Counted from the first letter of the stretch, positions 24,223 to 33,941 are shown. The stretch is DNA of 47,615 nucleotides from an uncultured Muribaculaceae bacterium (GCA_947174275.1 CAMWIJ010000017.1:1-47615); one strand, 5' to 3'. A program made the numbers and translations. Notes: a model not told the origin generated them from the letters alone.

Positions 24223-25575
24223 TTACAGTTTTCCGCTCGCCCGCAGATAAGATATGTGGGCTGTGTAGAGTGTAAATCCGGCCTCCACGCGCTGCTGGCA
24301 TGTCTTGTTCCACAACAATTGAGCTTCCAGATAGTCACTTAGCGTCTCCATGCCGTTGTCAAACATGACGCGGCTCAGACGCATGTTCTCGGCGGCTTCT
24401 TCGACCGATGTCTCTGACAGTCGGAGCGCGGCGGCCGCCTCTTCCAGATTGGAATACGCGCGGTGCAGGTCAAGCGTCAGCAATTCCTCTTTGTCACGCA
24501 TTTCTGCCTGTGACTGACGCCATTGCTCACGCGAGGCTGTGACTTTTGCGCTGCGTCCTCCGAAGTGGTATATAGGGACGGTTACGTTGAGCAGCACGGC
24601 AAATGCTCCGCGGTTGAAAAGCTCGGTATGATTGAGCTCGAAGCCATAGTTGTAGGCATATCCGGCCTTGAGCGCCACCTGCGGCAGGAGTTCGCTGCGC
24701 ACCACATCGATATGTGATTTCAATGCCTGTCCGTTGGCCTGCAGCGCCTGCCATTCGGGGCGGTCATAGATTACGTCGTTGTTGTCGATTGACGCCGGAA
24801 GCTCCACCTCGGGAAATTCATCGATCACATCAAAATCTGTCAGCATCGACTGTCCGGTGACGCGGCACAGGTTCATCTTGGCGAGCCTGAGGGCGTTGCG
24901 TGCGCGCAATATGCTGAGGTCGGCCTCGTTGATGCGCACATTCACCTTCATTTTGTCGTTGTTGTGGCGCAGACCGTGAGCCACGGCGCTCTCCACATTG
25001 GCCTTAAGTTCCATAACCACGCTTCGGTATTCTTTAGCCACTTCAAGCATACGGTCTGCCTTCACCACGTCGGCGTAGGCCGTAGTGACCGATACAATCA
25101 CCTCGTCACGGGTCATCTCAAGCGCGGCTGCGGCCATGTCGGCCTTGTGCGACGCCATCTTCACGGAGTTTTTTATGCGTCCGCCCATATATACGGGCTG
25201 CGTAATCTCCACTCCCGCTGTAAACATCGGCCCGACCTTGTAGTCGAGTCCTATCCCGGGGAAATAGGCGAAACTTCCTGTCGGCGACGGATTTCCCGCG
25301 CCGTCTACAGTAAATACAGGCAGATTGCCTCCTTCGATGCCGTAGCTGCCGCGGGCATTGCTATAGAGCCCGGTGCCCGTAGCGTTTATGTCGGGAAAAT
25401 AGTTGGCGCGCAGACTTTTTACCATCGCTACGGCCTGTCCGGTCTGATATTCCGATGCCTTTATAGCATTATTGGAAGTCAGCGCCATGTCGATGCAGTC
25501 GTCGATAGTCAGCACCGAAGCCGACGCGCCTGCCGCGGCAAGCGCCGTTATTGCGGAAATTACAGCGAGTCTCAT
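24223..25575 (-). CDS. TolC-family outer membrane efflux protein
   Basis: This is the outer-membrane channel of a tripartite RND pump. The 450-residue protein has a signal peptide (AVISAITALAAAGASASVL), then long helical repeats and beta segments of the OEP family. The first repeat includes DDCIDMALTSNNAIKASEYQ and the second QSQAEMRDKEELLTLDLHRA. It forms a trimeric barrel continuing into a periplasmic tunnel. Its ATG overlaps the stop of the RND pump gene (ATGA), so the two are translationally coupled. It is last in the operon adaptor-pump-TolC. The substrate is unknown; export of bile salts or antibiotics is common for such pumps. Confidence 0.93.
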   Translation of the reverse strand: MRLAVISAITALAAAGASASVLTIDDCIDMALTSNNAIKASEYQTGQAVAMVKSLRANYFPDINATGTGLYSNARGSYGIEGGNLPVFTVDGAGNPSPTGSFAYFPGIGLDYKVGPMFTAGVEITQPVYMGGRIKNSVKMASHKADMAAAALEMTRDEVIVSVTTAYADVVKADRMLEVAKEYRSVVMELKANVESAVAHGLRHNNDKMKVNVRINEADLSILRARNALRLAKMNLCRVTGQSMLTDFDVIDEFPEVELPASIDNNDVIYDRPEWQALQANGQALKSHIDVVRSELLPQVALKAGYAYNYGFELNHTELFNRGAFAVLLNVTVPIYHFGGRSAKVTASREQWRQSQAEMRDKEELLTLDLHRAYSNLEEAAAALRLSETSVEEAAENMRLSRVMFDNGMETLSDYLEAQLLWNKTCQQRVEAGFTLYTAHISYLRASGKL

Positions 25576-28500
25576 TTCTTCTTGTTACGTATAGGAAAAA
25601 ACAGTGAATACAACACGGGAATGAACACCAGCGTTATGACCGTGCCGAAGAGCAGTCCGCCCATGATTGCGGCCGCCATTGACCCGAACATCGAGTCGGA
25701 GAGCAGCGGCAACATGCCGAGTATGGTGGTAAGCGCCGCAAGCGACACGGCTCGCAGACGGTTGACCGAACTTTGTATCAACGCCTTGCTCTGTTCCATT
25801 CCTTCGCCGAGCAGACGTGCTATCTCGTCCATGAGCACGATGCCGTTCTTTATAACCATGCCTATGAGTCCGAGAGTGCCCACGATAGCCACAAAGTCAA
25901 ATGTCTTGCCTGTGATTATCATGGTTATCACTATACCGACCACCACCATCGGTATGGTGCAGAAGATAATCAGAGGTTTGCGGTAGTCTTTAAACAGCAT
26001 GATGAGCAGCGCGATCATCAATATCACCGCCAGCGGGAAATTCTGGAACAGATAGCGCATCGACTGGTCGGAAGCTGCTTTTTCGCCTTGCCATGACAGT
26101 GCGTAACCCACGGGCAAATCAATTGATGTCAGAGCCTCCTCTACAGCCTTGCGTGCTTTCTCTGTCTCGATGCCGGGAGCCGGAGAGGCCTGCACCCTCA
26201 CTGAGCGCTGGCTGTTGTAGCGGGGTATCACGGGGTTTTCCCATTCGACGGTCACTCCGTCGGCCACCTGAGTGAGCGGTGTGGTCGACATGAGACGGTC
26301 GATAAGCATATCCTTGTCGATAACTCCGGTGGCCATGCTTGTCACGACTTCGTCGTCGACGAGCGCGCTCACGTCGGGAAGCGTGGAGAACACCGATATG
26401 TTCTCTATGTCCTCAATTGCGCCGTGGTCGGCATCGGTCTGTTTGAGGTAGATAGGTGTGGGGTGGGTGCCGTCGTTGAGTGTCGCCACTGGCACACCGC
26501 CGGTAGCTGTCAGCATCGACAGGCTCACATCCTTGCGGCTGAGACCCGACATGCGTGCCGCCGCCTGGTTGTATTCCACTTCGAGCACCGGCACTCGCGG
26601 CTCCAGGTCGCGGGTGATAAGTCTTACCTGAGGCATCCGCTCCATGATGCGCTGCGCCGAGTCGGCGAGAGCTTCAAGCACTGCCGGGTCAGGTCCGGTA
26701 AATTGTGCCTCGATAGGATATTTCTTGAACATCAGGTTGTAGCGCTTGAGCTTTGCGTATGCCTCGGGATAGTGGGTCGAGACATATTCCTGCATCTCCT
26801 CTATATGGTCGCTCAGCTCGTCGGCTGATGTGAAGTCGATGATAAGTTCGCCGTAGGCCAGGTTTGGCGTCGGTATGGAGCGAACGAGGTTATATCGTCC
26901 GGGTGCGCCGCCGATAGATGTCGTGATATTTCTGACGTAGGGCAAGGTCTTGAAGTATCCCTCTATCCCGGCGAGGTCTTTCCTGACTTTTTCAGGCGAA
27001 GTGCCATCGGGCAGTTTATATTCCATATATAGCTGGTCGTAGGCCATGTCGGGGAAAAATCCACGCTTTACAAATCCGAACCCTACGGCCGACAGCACAA
27101 GCAGCGCGGCCATAATTCCGACCGTGACATATTTGTGTCTGATGGCCGACGTGACGAGCGAGCGCAGCCATCTGTAGGCTTTGCCGTTATAAAGTTCCTT
27201 TTCTTCTGACGAGGTGGCTTTTCCTTTGAGATATCTGTCGGCCATAAGAGGCACATGTACCAGTGCCAGCGCCCAGCTCAGCAGAAGCGACACCGCCAGC
27301 ACTATAAACAGGTCGCGTACGTATATACCCGCTGTGTCAGGAGAGAGGAATATAGGCAGAAAGGCGAGTATGGCTATCAGGGTGGCTCCGAGCAGAGGCA
27401 TTGCAGTGCGGCCGCAAATGCATGTAAGAGCCTCGCGGCGAGGCACTCCGCGCTTGAGATCGACAAGTATGCCGTCGATGATGACTATGGCGTTGTCGAC
27501 AAGCATGCCCATGGCGAGAATGAACGCACCGAGCGACACGCGCTGCATCGTTCCTCCGAAATTAAACAGGAACAGAAACGACCCCAGCACGATTGTCACC
27601 AGCGATATGCCTATCATCACACCGCTGCGCAGTCCCATCGCAAGCATGAGTATCAGCACCACTATCGCAACCGATTCCACCAGATTGACGAAGAAGGTTG
27701 AGAGCGCGTCGGTGACGCGTTCCGGCTGATTGAACACGCTGTGCACCTCTATGCCGGCCGGAAGCCGTTCCTCTTTGAGGTGTTCGAGGAGACGGTCGAC
27801 CTCTTTGCCTACTTTTACGATGTCGGAGCCGTGACGCCCGGACACCAGTATGCCTATCGAGCTCACTGAGTCGCGCAACAGTATATTGCGTTGCGGAGAG
27901 GCGAGCGTGCGCTCCACATCGGCTATGTCGCGTATGCGCAGGCGGTCATCCTCATGTCCGGCGAGAAGCATGTCGCCGATGGCCTCGACTGAGTTCAGGC
28001 GGTCGGTGACATTGACACGTATGCGTTGCTCCGGTGTGTCGAAATATCCGGCGTAGGTGACATCGTTCTGGTTGTTGAGGGTAGTTATTACCTCAAGGGG
28101 CTTCACTCCAAGGTTGGCCATGCGGTCGCGGTTGAGCGATATGTTGATAGCCTCGGCGGGCACTCCGTAGAGCTGCACTTTGTCCACACCGTCAAGGTCA
28201 AGTATGGAGCGGCGTATAAGCTGCGCGTAATCCTCTGTCTCGCGTGGCGTGAAGCCTTCGGCTGTCATGGCGTAGAAGAGGCCGTAGACGTTGCTGAAAT
28301 CTTCCTGCACCATCGGAGTCTGTGCGCCCGGAGGCAGGGTGGCGGCGCAGTCGCTTACCTTGCGGCGCAGCATGTCCCAGCATTGCTCCACATCCTCGTC
28401 TTTTACGGTCGACTGCAGTTCGACGTTGATGACCGACAGGTCGTTCATCGACGCGCTTTCCACCGAGTTGACATTGCTTATCGAGCGGATAGCCTTCTCG

Positions 28501-28706
28501 AGCGGGTCGGTGACCTCAAGTTCCACCTGATGAGCCGACGCGCCGGGATATACCGTGGCGACTACCGACAGTTTTACTTTTATCTCGGGGTCCTCGAGCT
28601 TGCTCATCGCCCAGGCGGAAAAGATGCCGCCCGCCACAAGCACTGCCACCAGAAACTGCACCAGATTTTTGTTGGCGAAAGCCCATTTGCTAAGATTGAA
28701 TTTCAT
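25572..28706 (-). CDS. RND efflux pump, AcrB/HAE1-like
   Basis: This is a 1044-residue proton-driven inner-membrane pump, normal in size. It has the two-halved RND layout: helix 1 near residues 12-32, a large porter domain, helices from about 340 to 480, a second periplasmic domain and a final helix group. The proton-relay region GMLVDNAIVIIDGILVDLK in helix 4 lies near residue 400, and the second-half helix 10 block GLIGMVIKNGIVLMDEIARL is typical. The protein resembles Bacteroidetes pumps annotated as efflux RND permeases. It starts 20 bp after the adaptor gene and overlaps the TolC gene by 4 bp. A local regulator is not present. Confidence 0.95.
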   Translation of the reverse strand: MKFNLSKWAFANKNLVQFLVAVLVAGGIFSAWAMSKLEDPEIKVKLSVVATVYPGASAHQVELEVTDPLEKAIRSISNVNSVESASMNDLSVINVELQSTVKDEDVEQCWDMLRRKVSDCAATLPPGAQTPMVQEDFSNVYGLFYAMTAEGFTPRETEDYAQLIRRSILDLDGVDKVQLYGVPAEAINISLNRDRMANLGVKPLEVITTLNNQNDVTYAGYFDTPEQRIRVNVTDRLNSVEAIGDMLLAGHEDDRLRIRDIADVERTLASPQRNILLRDSVSSIGILVSGRHGSDIVKVGKEVDRLLEHLKEERLPAGIEVHSVFNQPERVTDALSTFFVNLVESVAIVVLILMLAMGLRSGVMIGISLVTIVLGSFLFLFNFGGTMQRVSLGAFILAMGMLVDNAIVIIDGILVDLKRGVPRREALTCICGRTAMPLLGATLIAILAFLPIFLSPDTAGIYVRDLFIVLAVSLLLSWALALVHVPLMADRYLKGKATSSEEKELYNGKAYRWLRSLVTSAIRHKYVTVGIMAALLVLSAVGFGFVKRGFFPDMAYDQLYMEYKLPDGTSPEKVRKDLAGIEGYFKTLPYVRNITTSIGGAPGRYNLVRSIPTPNLAYGELIIDFTSADELSDHIEEMQEYVSTHYPEAYAKLKRYNLMFKKYPIEAQFTGPDPAVLEALADSAQRIMERMPQVRLITRDLEPRVPVLEVEYNQAAARMSGLSRKDVSLSMLTATGGVPVATLNDGTHPTPIYLKQTDADHGAIEDIENISVFSTLPDVSALVDDEVVTSMATGVIDKDMLIDRLMSTTPLTQVADGVTVEWENPVIPRYNSQRSVRVQASPAPGIETEKARKAVEEALTSIDLPVGYALSWQGEKAASDQSMRYLFQNFPLAVILMIALLIMLFKDYRKPLIIFCTIPMVVVGIVITMIITGKTFDFVAIVGTLGLIGMVIKNGIVLMDEIARLLGEGMEQSKALIQSSVNRLRAVSLAALTTILGMLPLLSDSMFGSMAAAIMGGLLFGTVITLVFIPVLYSLFFPIRNKKK

Positions 28707-28726
28707 AATCTGCCTGTGGGTGGTTG

Positions 28727-29803
28727 TTACATCTGATTGCCTACATTTGTTGCCGAGGCCGGAGGTATCGGTTTTATCTTCAGCCCGTCGCGCAGGCTTC
28801 CGGCTCCGGCTGCCACTATCTCCACTCCGTCAAGCGGTGTCGCCGCAGAGATTTCAGCCTCGCCGTCGCGGGTAAACCTTATCACTTCGACTGCAGTGAG
28901 GCGGAGTGTGCTGTCGGGCGCGATAGTAAATATGTGGGTGTCTTTTCCGTTTCCGGCGAGTGCGGTCGAGGGGATGGTCCACAGGTTGCTGTCGGCAGTG
29001 TCGCCGCTGTCGGTGAGCATCGTCACTGTCGTCGACATGCCTACAGCCGGCATCGGTGTCTCCACGCCGTCAAATGCCAGCTTCACCGTGTAGAGCTGGT
29101 TGGCGTTGGCCACGCTCTGCTCGGCAAACGGACAGAGACTGAACGTGCGGCCCGGATAGGCGTCAAATGTGCAGCTGTAGCCTGTAAACTCTCCGAGGCG
29201 GCCAAATGCTGCCGCCGGTATCTTTATCTCCACCAAAGGAGTGTTGTTGTCGACAATCTCAACAACCGGCGTGCCGGCACCTACCACTTCTCCGGCGTGC
29301 CGGAGTATTTTCTTTACTTCTCCTGAAGCCGGGGCGGTCAGGCGGGTGTCGTTAAGCTGATTGCGGGCGTGCTGCAACTTGGCGGTAATCTGCTGCAGTC
29401 CGTATTCGGCCTTGTCGCGGGCCACGGGTGTAGTAGCATTCTCGTTATAGAGCGCTATCACGCGTTCAGCTTCGCTGCGTATGGAGTTGTATTCAGCCTC
29501 GGTGGCGTCAAGAGCCACGCGGTAGTCGGTATCGTCGAGACGTCCTATTGTCTGGCCGGCCTTTACTTTGTCGCCCTCCTTTACGTTGAGAGAAGCTATT
29601 CGTCCGGCCACCTTGAAGGCTGTGTAGACTTTGTCGTCGCTCACCACTTTGCCCGGAAATATGAGCTGCGAACCGCTTGCTGACGGTGTGGCGACGCAGG
29701 TCTTTACTGGACGTCCCGCCTGTTGCTCTATGTTGCCGCTGTTGCTGCATGCGCTTGCCAGAAACACTGCCGGCAGCGCTATTGTGATAAATCGGAAATT
29801 CAT
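28727..29803 (-). CDS. RND periplasmic adaptor (membrane fusion protein)
   Basis: This 358-residue lipoprotein (lipobox LASACSNSG) links the RND pump to TolC. Domain order follows the HlyD/AcrA family. A beta-strand and lipoyl half (VAGRIASLNVKEGDKVKAGQ) comes first, then an alpha hairpin (about 95-150, TEAEYNSIRSEAERVIALYN), the second lipoyl half (LTAPASGEVKKILRHAGEVV) and the beta-barrel and membrane-proximal domains. It is the first gene of the efflux operon. A minus-strand -7 TAACTTTG lies at 29849-29842, 39 bp before the ATG. Confidence 0.94.
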   Translation of the reverse strand: MNFRFITIALPAVFLASACSNSGNIEQQAGRPVKTCVATPSASGSQLIFPGKVVSDDKVYTAFKVAGRIASLNVKEGDKVKAGQTIGRLDDTDYRVALDATEAEYNSIRSEAERVIALYNENATTPVARDKAEYGLQQITAKLQHARNQLNDTRLTAPASGEVKKILRHAGEVVGAGTPVVEIVDNNTPLVEIKIPAAAFGRLGEFTGYSCTFDAYPGRTFSLCPFAEQSVANANQLYTVKLAFDGVETPMPAVGMSTTVTMLTDSGDTADSNLWTIPSTALAGNGKDTHIFTIAPDSTLRLTAVEVIRFTRDGEAEISAATPLDGVEIVAAGAGSLRDGLKIKPIPPASATNVGNQM

Positions 29804-30113
29804 TTAGAAATGTGGATATATATACAAATGTTTGACACGTGCAAAGTTAGTCATTTAACAGCTATCGGCATTAATTGACGTATTCTTTAAAATTGGTCAA
29901 AATGTCGGAAATTGCAAGATTGGAGCAAAGAAAGCACAATGGCAAAAATAATATTATTTTAAAAGAAATATGCTTTAAAATTTGCGTATTAAATATCTAT
30001 TTGCTTTCTTTGTCATTGAAAATATGGAATTGTGTTAGTGATTGGCGTGTTTTGCATGACAATTGCACAGTATCAAGATGAAATTCAATTCATAATTATA
30101 ACAATATATTCCA
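29804..30113. other. Divergent spacer between the efflux operon and amt
   Basis: This 310-bp AT-rich gap contains the efflux operon -7 element TAACTTTG (minus strand, 29849-29842). No clear TTTG lies at the -33 position. On the amt side no consensus promoter is evident. TTTTGC near 30050 is a weak candidate. I see no gene or repeat here. Confidence 0.45.
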
Positions 30114-31547
30114 ATGATTACAATTAAAGGTAAAAGGGTAAAGAAAAGATGGATAATACTGTTTTCAGCCATAACGGCTGTCAGTATCATCGGATTGTTT
30201 GTGTCGCCGGCCGAGGGGTTGTATGACCTTGCCGGCGACAGTCTGTTCGCCAATATCGCCTGGATGATTACAGCCACGATTTTCGTGCTGATGATGACCC
30301 CCGGTCTGTCATTCTTCTATGGCGGCATGGTGCGTGCGAAGAATGTCATTTCCACTATGTTGCAGAGTTTCATAGTGATGGGTTTCGTGAGTGTGATATG
30401 GGTGCTGTTCGGTTTCGGTCTGGCTTTCGGCGATGACATCGGCGGCATCATAGGCAACCCGTGCGATTTCTTCCTGTTCAGCAATGTGGGAGTAGGCAAC
30501 GTGACGCAAAGCAACGGAGAGGCAGTGAGCGAGATAGGCATGGCCACAACCACAATCCCGCTGGTGCTTTTCGCTCTGTTTCAGATGAAATTTGCCATCA
30601 TAACGCCGTCGCTTATAACCGGCTCGTTTGCCGAGCGGGTGCGTTTTTCGGGCTACCTTGTGTTCATGATGATATGGATTGTGCTCGTCTATTGTCCGCT
30701 GGCCCACTGCACATGGCATCCCGAGGGGCTTTTCGGCAGGCTCCATGTGCATGATTTCGCCGGGGGAATTGTTGTGCATGCCGCCTCGGGCATCGCGGCT
30801 CTGACCGGAGCTGTGTTTCTCGGCCGCAGGTCGTCGACTGAAAATTCAAAGCCGGCCAACGTGCCTTTCGTGCTTCTCGGCGCCGCTCTGCTGTGGCTCG
30901 GATGGTTCGGTTTCAACGGTGGCAGTTCGCTTGCTGTCGACGGGGTGGCGCTGTCGGCGTTTCTCAACACCAACACCGCGGCCGCCACTGCTATGGTGAC
31001 ATGGGTGGCGTTTGACGCGCTCCGCGGGCACAAGCCGTCGGCTATGGGAGCCGCAATCGGCGCGGTTGTAGGCCTCGTAGCCATCACCCCCTGTGCCGGC
31101 TGGGTGACAATCGGAGAGTCGATATTCATCTCGTTCGTTATCACGATATGCTGCAATCTTGCCGTGACATGGAAAAAGTCAAGCAATCTTTTTGACGACG
31201 CGCTCGATGTGTTTCCCACCCACGGTCTGGGCGGCATCATCGGCACGGTGCTGACAGGCATCTTCGCCTACGATTTCTTTGCCGACGGAGGCATGGAGGA
31301 TGTCTCGCGCACCACTTTCTTCTGGAACCATATACTCGTGCTCGCAGGTGTGTGCGCCTACACATTCCTTATGAGCTATGCCATCTATTGGGTCACCAAC
31401 AAGATGATACCGATGCGAGTTTCGCGTCGCAGCGAGGAGATCGGACTTGACCGCTCGCAGCACGACGAAGAATATGCCGGAGAGCTCGGCACAGGCATCG
31501 CCGAGGATACACCCACCGACTACCAGTGGTTTAACTCCGCAGAATGA
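30114..31547 (+). CDS. amt: Ammonium transporter
   Basis: This is a trimeric inner-membrane channel for ammonium uptake of the Amt/Mep/Rh family. The 477-residue protein has about eleven helices. Conserved segments are GLSFFYGGMVRAKNVISTML, the pore His in HDFAGGIVVHAASG, FNGGSSL and the second His region THGLGGIIGTVLTGIFAY. The C-terminal cytoplasmic tail is acidic and longer than the minimal family. The N-terminus starts with a basic segment and an uncleaved-looking helix. No glnK/P-II gene follows, although amt is often paired with one. A terminator (31554-31579) closes the unit. Confidence 0.95.
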   Translation: MITIKGKRVKKRWIILFSAITAVSIIGLFVSPAEGLYDLAGDSLFANIAWMITATIFVLMMTPGLSFFYGGMVRAKNVISTMLQSFIVMGFVSVIWVLFGFGLAFGDDIGGIIGNPCDFFLFSNVGVGNVTQSNGEAVSEIGMATTTIPLVLFALFQMKFAIITPSLITGSFAERVRFSGYLVFMMIWIVLVYCPLAHCTWHPEGLFGRLHVHDFAGGIVVHAASGIAALTGAVFLGRRSSTENSKPANVPFVLLGAALLWLGWFGFNGGSSLAVDGVALSAFLNTNTAAATAMVTWVAFDALRGHKPSAMGAAIGAVVGLVAITPCAGWVTIGESIFISFVITICCNLAVTWKKSSNLFDDALDVFPTHGLGGIIGTVLTGIFAYDFFADGGMEDVSRTTFFWNHILVLAGVCAYTFLMSYAIYWVTNKMIPMRVSRRSEEIGLDRSQHDEEYAGELGTGIAEDTPTDYQWFNSAE

Positions 31548-31553
31548 TATTCC

Positions 31554-31579
31554 GTCTGTCGGTTGTTTAACCGACAGAC
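31554..31579 (+). terminator. Terminator of amt
   Basis: An 11-bp stem, GTCTGTCGGTT with its complement around a GTTT loop, lies 6 bp after the amt stop. No strong T run follows. Confidence 0.6.
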
Positions 31580-31683
31580 AGCCAAAGAAATAAAGCCTCT
31601 GTAGATGTTTTGTAGACGGGGCTTGCACGGCCGACAAAATGTATGCGGCGTTGGATATGACATAAAATCACTAAATTAGCGGT

Positions 31684-33393
31684 ATGAAAATGTCAGTCTT
31701 AACTTCGTTTGCATTGTCGGCCGTCGTCGTTGCCACGGTGATGGCCGGATGCTCCGGCGACCGGCGCGACTGCGTGGAGCCTTTCGGATGGAGTTCGGTC
31801 TCACCTCTGACCGATTCGCTTACGCTGCGGCTCGAATACGCTTTCGCCGGATCAGCGTCGACTGATTCTCTCGGCCGACTTGTCAGGGAGTTCGACTCAG
31901 CCGTGGCGGCAGAGGCCGGCGACAGTGGCACGGACGGTTGTCTGACGGGGCGTGCCATCTTCTGGAACGCACGTCTCATGCTGCGTCTCGGGCGAGGCGA
32001 CGAGGCGTCATTCATGATTGAAAAAGCTGTAGCGATGACCGACTCTTCGCGCTATCCCTACGAGATACGGCGTTACCGGTGGCTTGCTGAAAACCGAGGC
32101 GACTATACTGTCGACCAATGGTATGACCATCTCAATGACGAGATTGAATTTTATCGCCGGCATCATTGCGCCTATATGCTTTGCGGGCGCTATTGCGATA
32201 TGAGCTGGATGATGCTTGACGCGGGATATTCCGACCGCGCTATCGAATATATATCGATGGCCGACTCTGTGCTGTCGGGCATAAATGAGCTGTCGACAAC
32301 ACGCGCCGGTGTGCGCATCAATCTGGCCGACCTGCTCTGCACGGCAGGTGACTCCGCACGGGCGGGGGAGATGCTCCATCAGATGCGTGCGCTTCCGGAG
32401 ATAGCGGCTGATGATTTCACCGCGACACTTGTCGATTTCAATCTGTGGGTGGCGGTGAAAGACTCGGTAGCCCTGCAGCGGGCATGGCGCAGTCTGCAAT
32501 GCGACACTGTCAGATGCGGACTCCGCGGCATGGTGGCGGCTTTTATGGCGCGGCTAAGCCTCGACCGCGGTGATGTGGCGGAGGCGAAGCGCTATATTGC
32601 CGATACGCGCCGTTATCTGCCACGGGTCACCCAGGGCGACCATAAGGCGTTTATGCTGCGGACAATGGCGGAAACCGCATGCGCCGAGGGCGATGACCGT
32701 GAGTCGGTGGCATGCTTCTCACGCTATGCCGTGATGGTCGACTCGCTTGACTCAGAGCGAAGCCGCGGCGAGATTGTCAGCGCCGAAGTGTCGCGGCAGA
32801 TTGTCATGGCTCAGGAGCGTGCCGAAAGAGAACGACGCATGCTCGTCATCAGATTTTCTGTCGGAATTGCGGTCATATTGCTCGTGATAGTCGCGGTGTG
32901 CGTGGCGGTGCGTCGCCGCATGTCGCGTCTGCGCCGCCGTCATCTCGAAGAGAAGGCCGTGAGACTCAGGTCGCAGAGAGCCGAACTCGCGATGTCGCTC
33001 CGCATGGCCGAAAGGGAGACATTGCTTGACCGGCTCGATGACCGGCTGACCGGACTGACGCAGAAAGAAGAGCTTTCGGCAGGTGATATCACCGCGGCTC
33101 AGGCAGGAATGCGTGCCGCAATGGCCGCCGAGGCCGAAAGCGGAAATTTCGCCGAGGTATTTGCGCGTCTGAGTCCGGATTTCACGGCCAGGCTCCACCG
33201 GCTATATCCGAAAGTGGCACGCTCGCAGGAACGGCTTGCCTGCTTCCTGGCTCTCGGCCTCGACACGCGGCATATCGCAAGGATTATGAACATCAGACCG
33301 GAGTCGGTGCGGCAGGCTCGCTGGCGATTGCGTTCGCAGATGGAGCTTCCTCCCGACCGTGACCTCGACAAGGCGCTTAAAGAACTGTTGTAG
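31684..33393 (+). CDS. TPR membrane-bound LuxR-like regulator
   Basis: This 569-residue protein combines a lipobox-type signal (VVVATVMAGCSGD), a helical TPR-like region (about 40-370), a transmembrane helix (about 380-402, FSVGIAVILLVIVAVCVAV), a basic coiled coil and a C-terminal helix-turn-helix. The last is recognisable in LACFLALGLDTRHIARIMNI followed by RPESVRQARWRLR. This is the layout of Bacteroidetes tethered one-component regulators. The stimulus and target genes are unknown. It is GC-rich, unlike the architecturally similar protein at 11646-13394, so the two are not a recent duplication. It stands alone and ends at a perfect bidirectional terminator. Confidence 0.8.
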   Translation: MKMSVLTSFALSAVVVATVMAGCSGDRRDCVEPFGWSSVSPLTDSLTLRLEYAFAGSASTDSLGRLVREFDSAVAAEAGDSGTDGCLTGRAIFWNARLMLRLGRGDEASFMIEKAVAMTDSSRYPYEIRRYRWLAENRGDYTVDQWYDHLNDEIEFYRRHHCAYMLCGRYCDMSWMMLDAGYSDRAIEYISMADSVLSGINELSTTRAGVRINLADLLCTAGDSARAGEMLHQMRALPEIAADDFTATLVDFNLWVAVKDSVALQRAWRSLQCDTVRCGLRGMVAAFMARLSLDRGDVAEAKRYIADTRRYLPRVTQGDHKAFMLRTMAETACAEGDDRESVACFSRYAVMVDSLDSERSRGEIVSAEVSRQIVMAQERAERERRMLVIRFSVGIAVILLVIVAVCVAVRRRMSRLRRRHLEEKAVRLRSQRAELAMSLRMAERETLLDRLDDRLTGLTQKEELSAGDITAAQAGMRAAMAAEAESGNFAEVFARLSPDFTARLHRLYPKVARSQERLACFLALGLDTRHIARIMNIRPESVRQARWRLRSQMELPPDRDLDKALKELL

Positions 33394-33396
33394 ACT

Positions 33397-33452
33397 CATA
33401 AAATTACACAACCGCATACCTGACAGCAGGTATGCGGTTGTGTAATTTTATG
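33397..33452. terminator. Perfect 26-bp bidirectional terminator
   Basis: Arms 33397-33422 and 33427-33452 are perfectly complementary over 26 bp around an ACAG loop. The outer part is A-rich on one side and T-rich on the other, so each strand has a T tail. It lies between the convergent TPR regulator and DUF4252 genes. Confidence 0.85.
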
Positions 33453-33463
33453 GAGAGTTGCAG

Positions 33464-33928
33464 TTATTTGTTGGCTCCGGCCAATGACGAGATGTCGATT
33501 TTGCCGTGTATGACAACGATGTTGATTTCCTTTTCGCTGCGGTCGGAGTTGTAGATCAGTACCGCGTCAGGTTCACTGCTTCCTTCTGCCGTCACGATAT
33601 ATATCAGCGATTTCTCGCCATCCTCCTCGCTGTAGACAATCTCTTCGGTGTTGAGCGAACGCAACAGTTTGTCGAATTCGGAGTCGACAGTGGCATACAT
33701 CTTTGCATTTTCGCATGAATAGGCCTCTATCGATTTTATTTCCTTCATCATATCCTTCAGTTCGTCGGCGTAGTCACCGCCGATGTCGCCGGCCATGCTG
33801 AGCAGGGCTGGACCGACAAACACCTTGGATATTCCGTCGCCTGTGGGAAATGAGCCGAGCAGGCGGGTCTGGCTGCATGATAATAACGGTATTATCAGCA
33901 TGAACAGGGCTAAAAATTTTGATTTCAT
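33464..33928 (-). CDS. DUF4252 lipoprotein
   Basis: This is a 154-residue exported protein with a signal peptide and lipobox (FMLIIPLLSCSQ). The mature part resembles DUF4252 by its acidic helices and the core VYSEEDGEKSLIYIVTAEGS, followed by DAVLIYNSDRSEKEINIVVIHG. This family is almost confined to Bacteroidetes and often sits beside an ECF sigma factor. It is the third gene of the sigma/anti-sigma unit, 13 bp after the anti-sigma-like gene. The ATG at 33928 is chosen because it puts the signal at the N-terminus; the open frame reaches back into the neighbour. Its function is unknown, possibly a target or feedback component of the envelope-stress sigma system. Confidence 0.82.
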   Translation of the reverse strand: MKSKFLALFMLIIPLLSCSQTRLLGSFPTGDGISKVFVGPALLSMAGDIGGDYADELKDMMKEIKSIEAYSCENAKMYATVDSEFDKLLRSLNTEEIVYSEEDGEKSLIYIVTAEGSSEPDAVLIYNSDRSEKEINIVVIHGKIDISSLAGANK

Positions 33929-33941
33929 GACATTTGGGTAT

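Noticed and set aside
24964-25986. A 340-codon plus-strand frame antisense to the TolC and RND genes
   Set aside because: It crosses the junction of two strong minus-strand genes, and its translation shows no family features.
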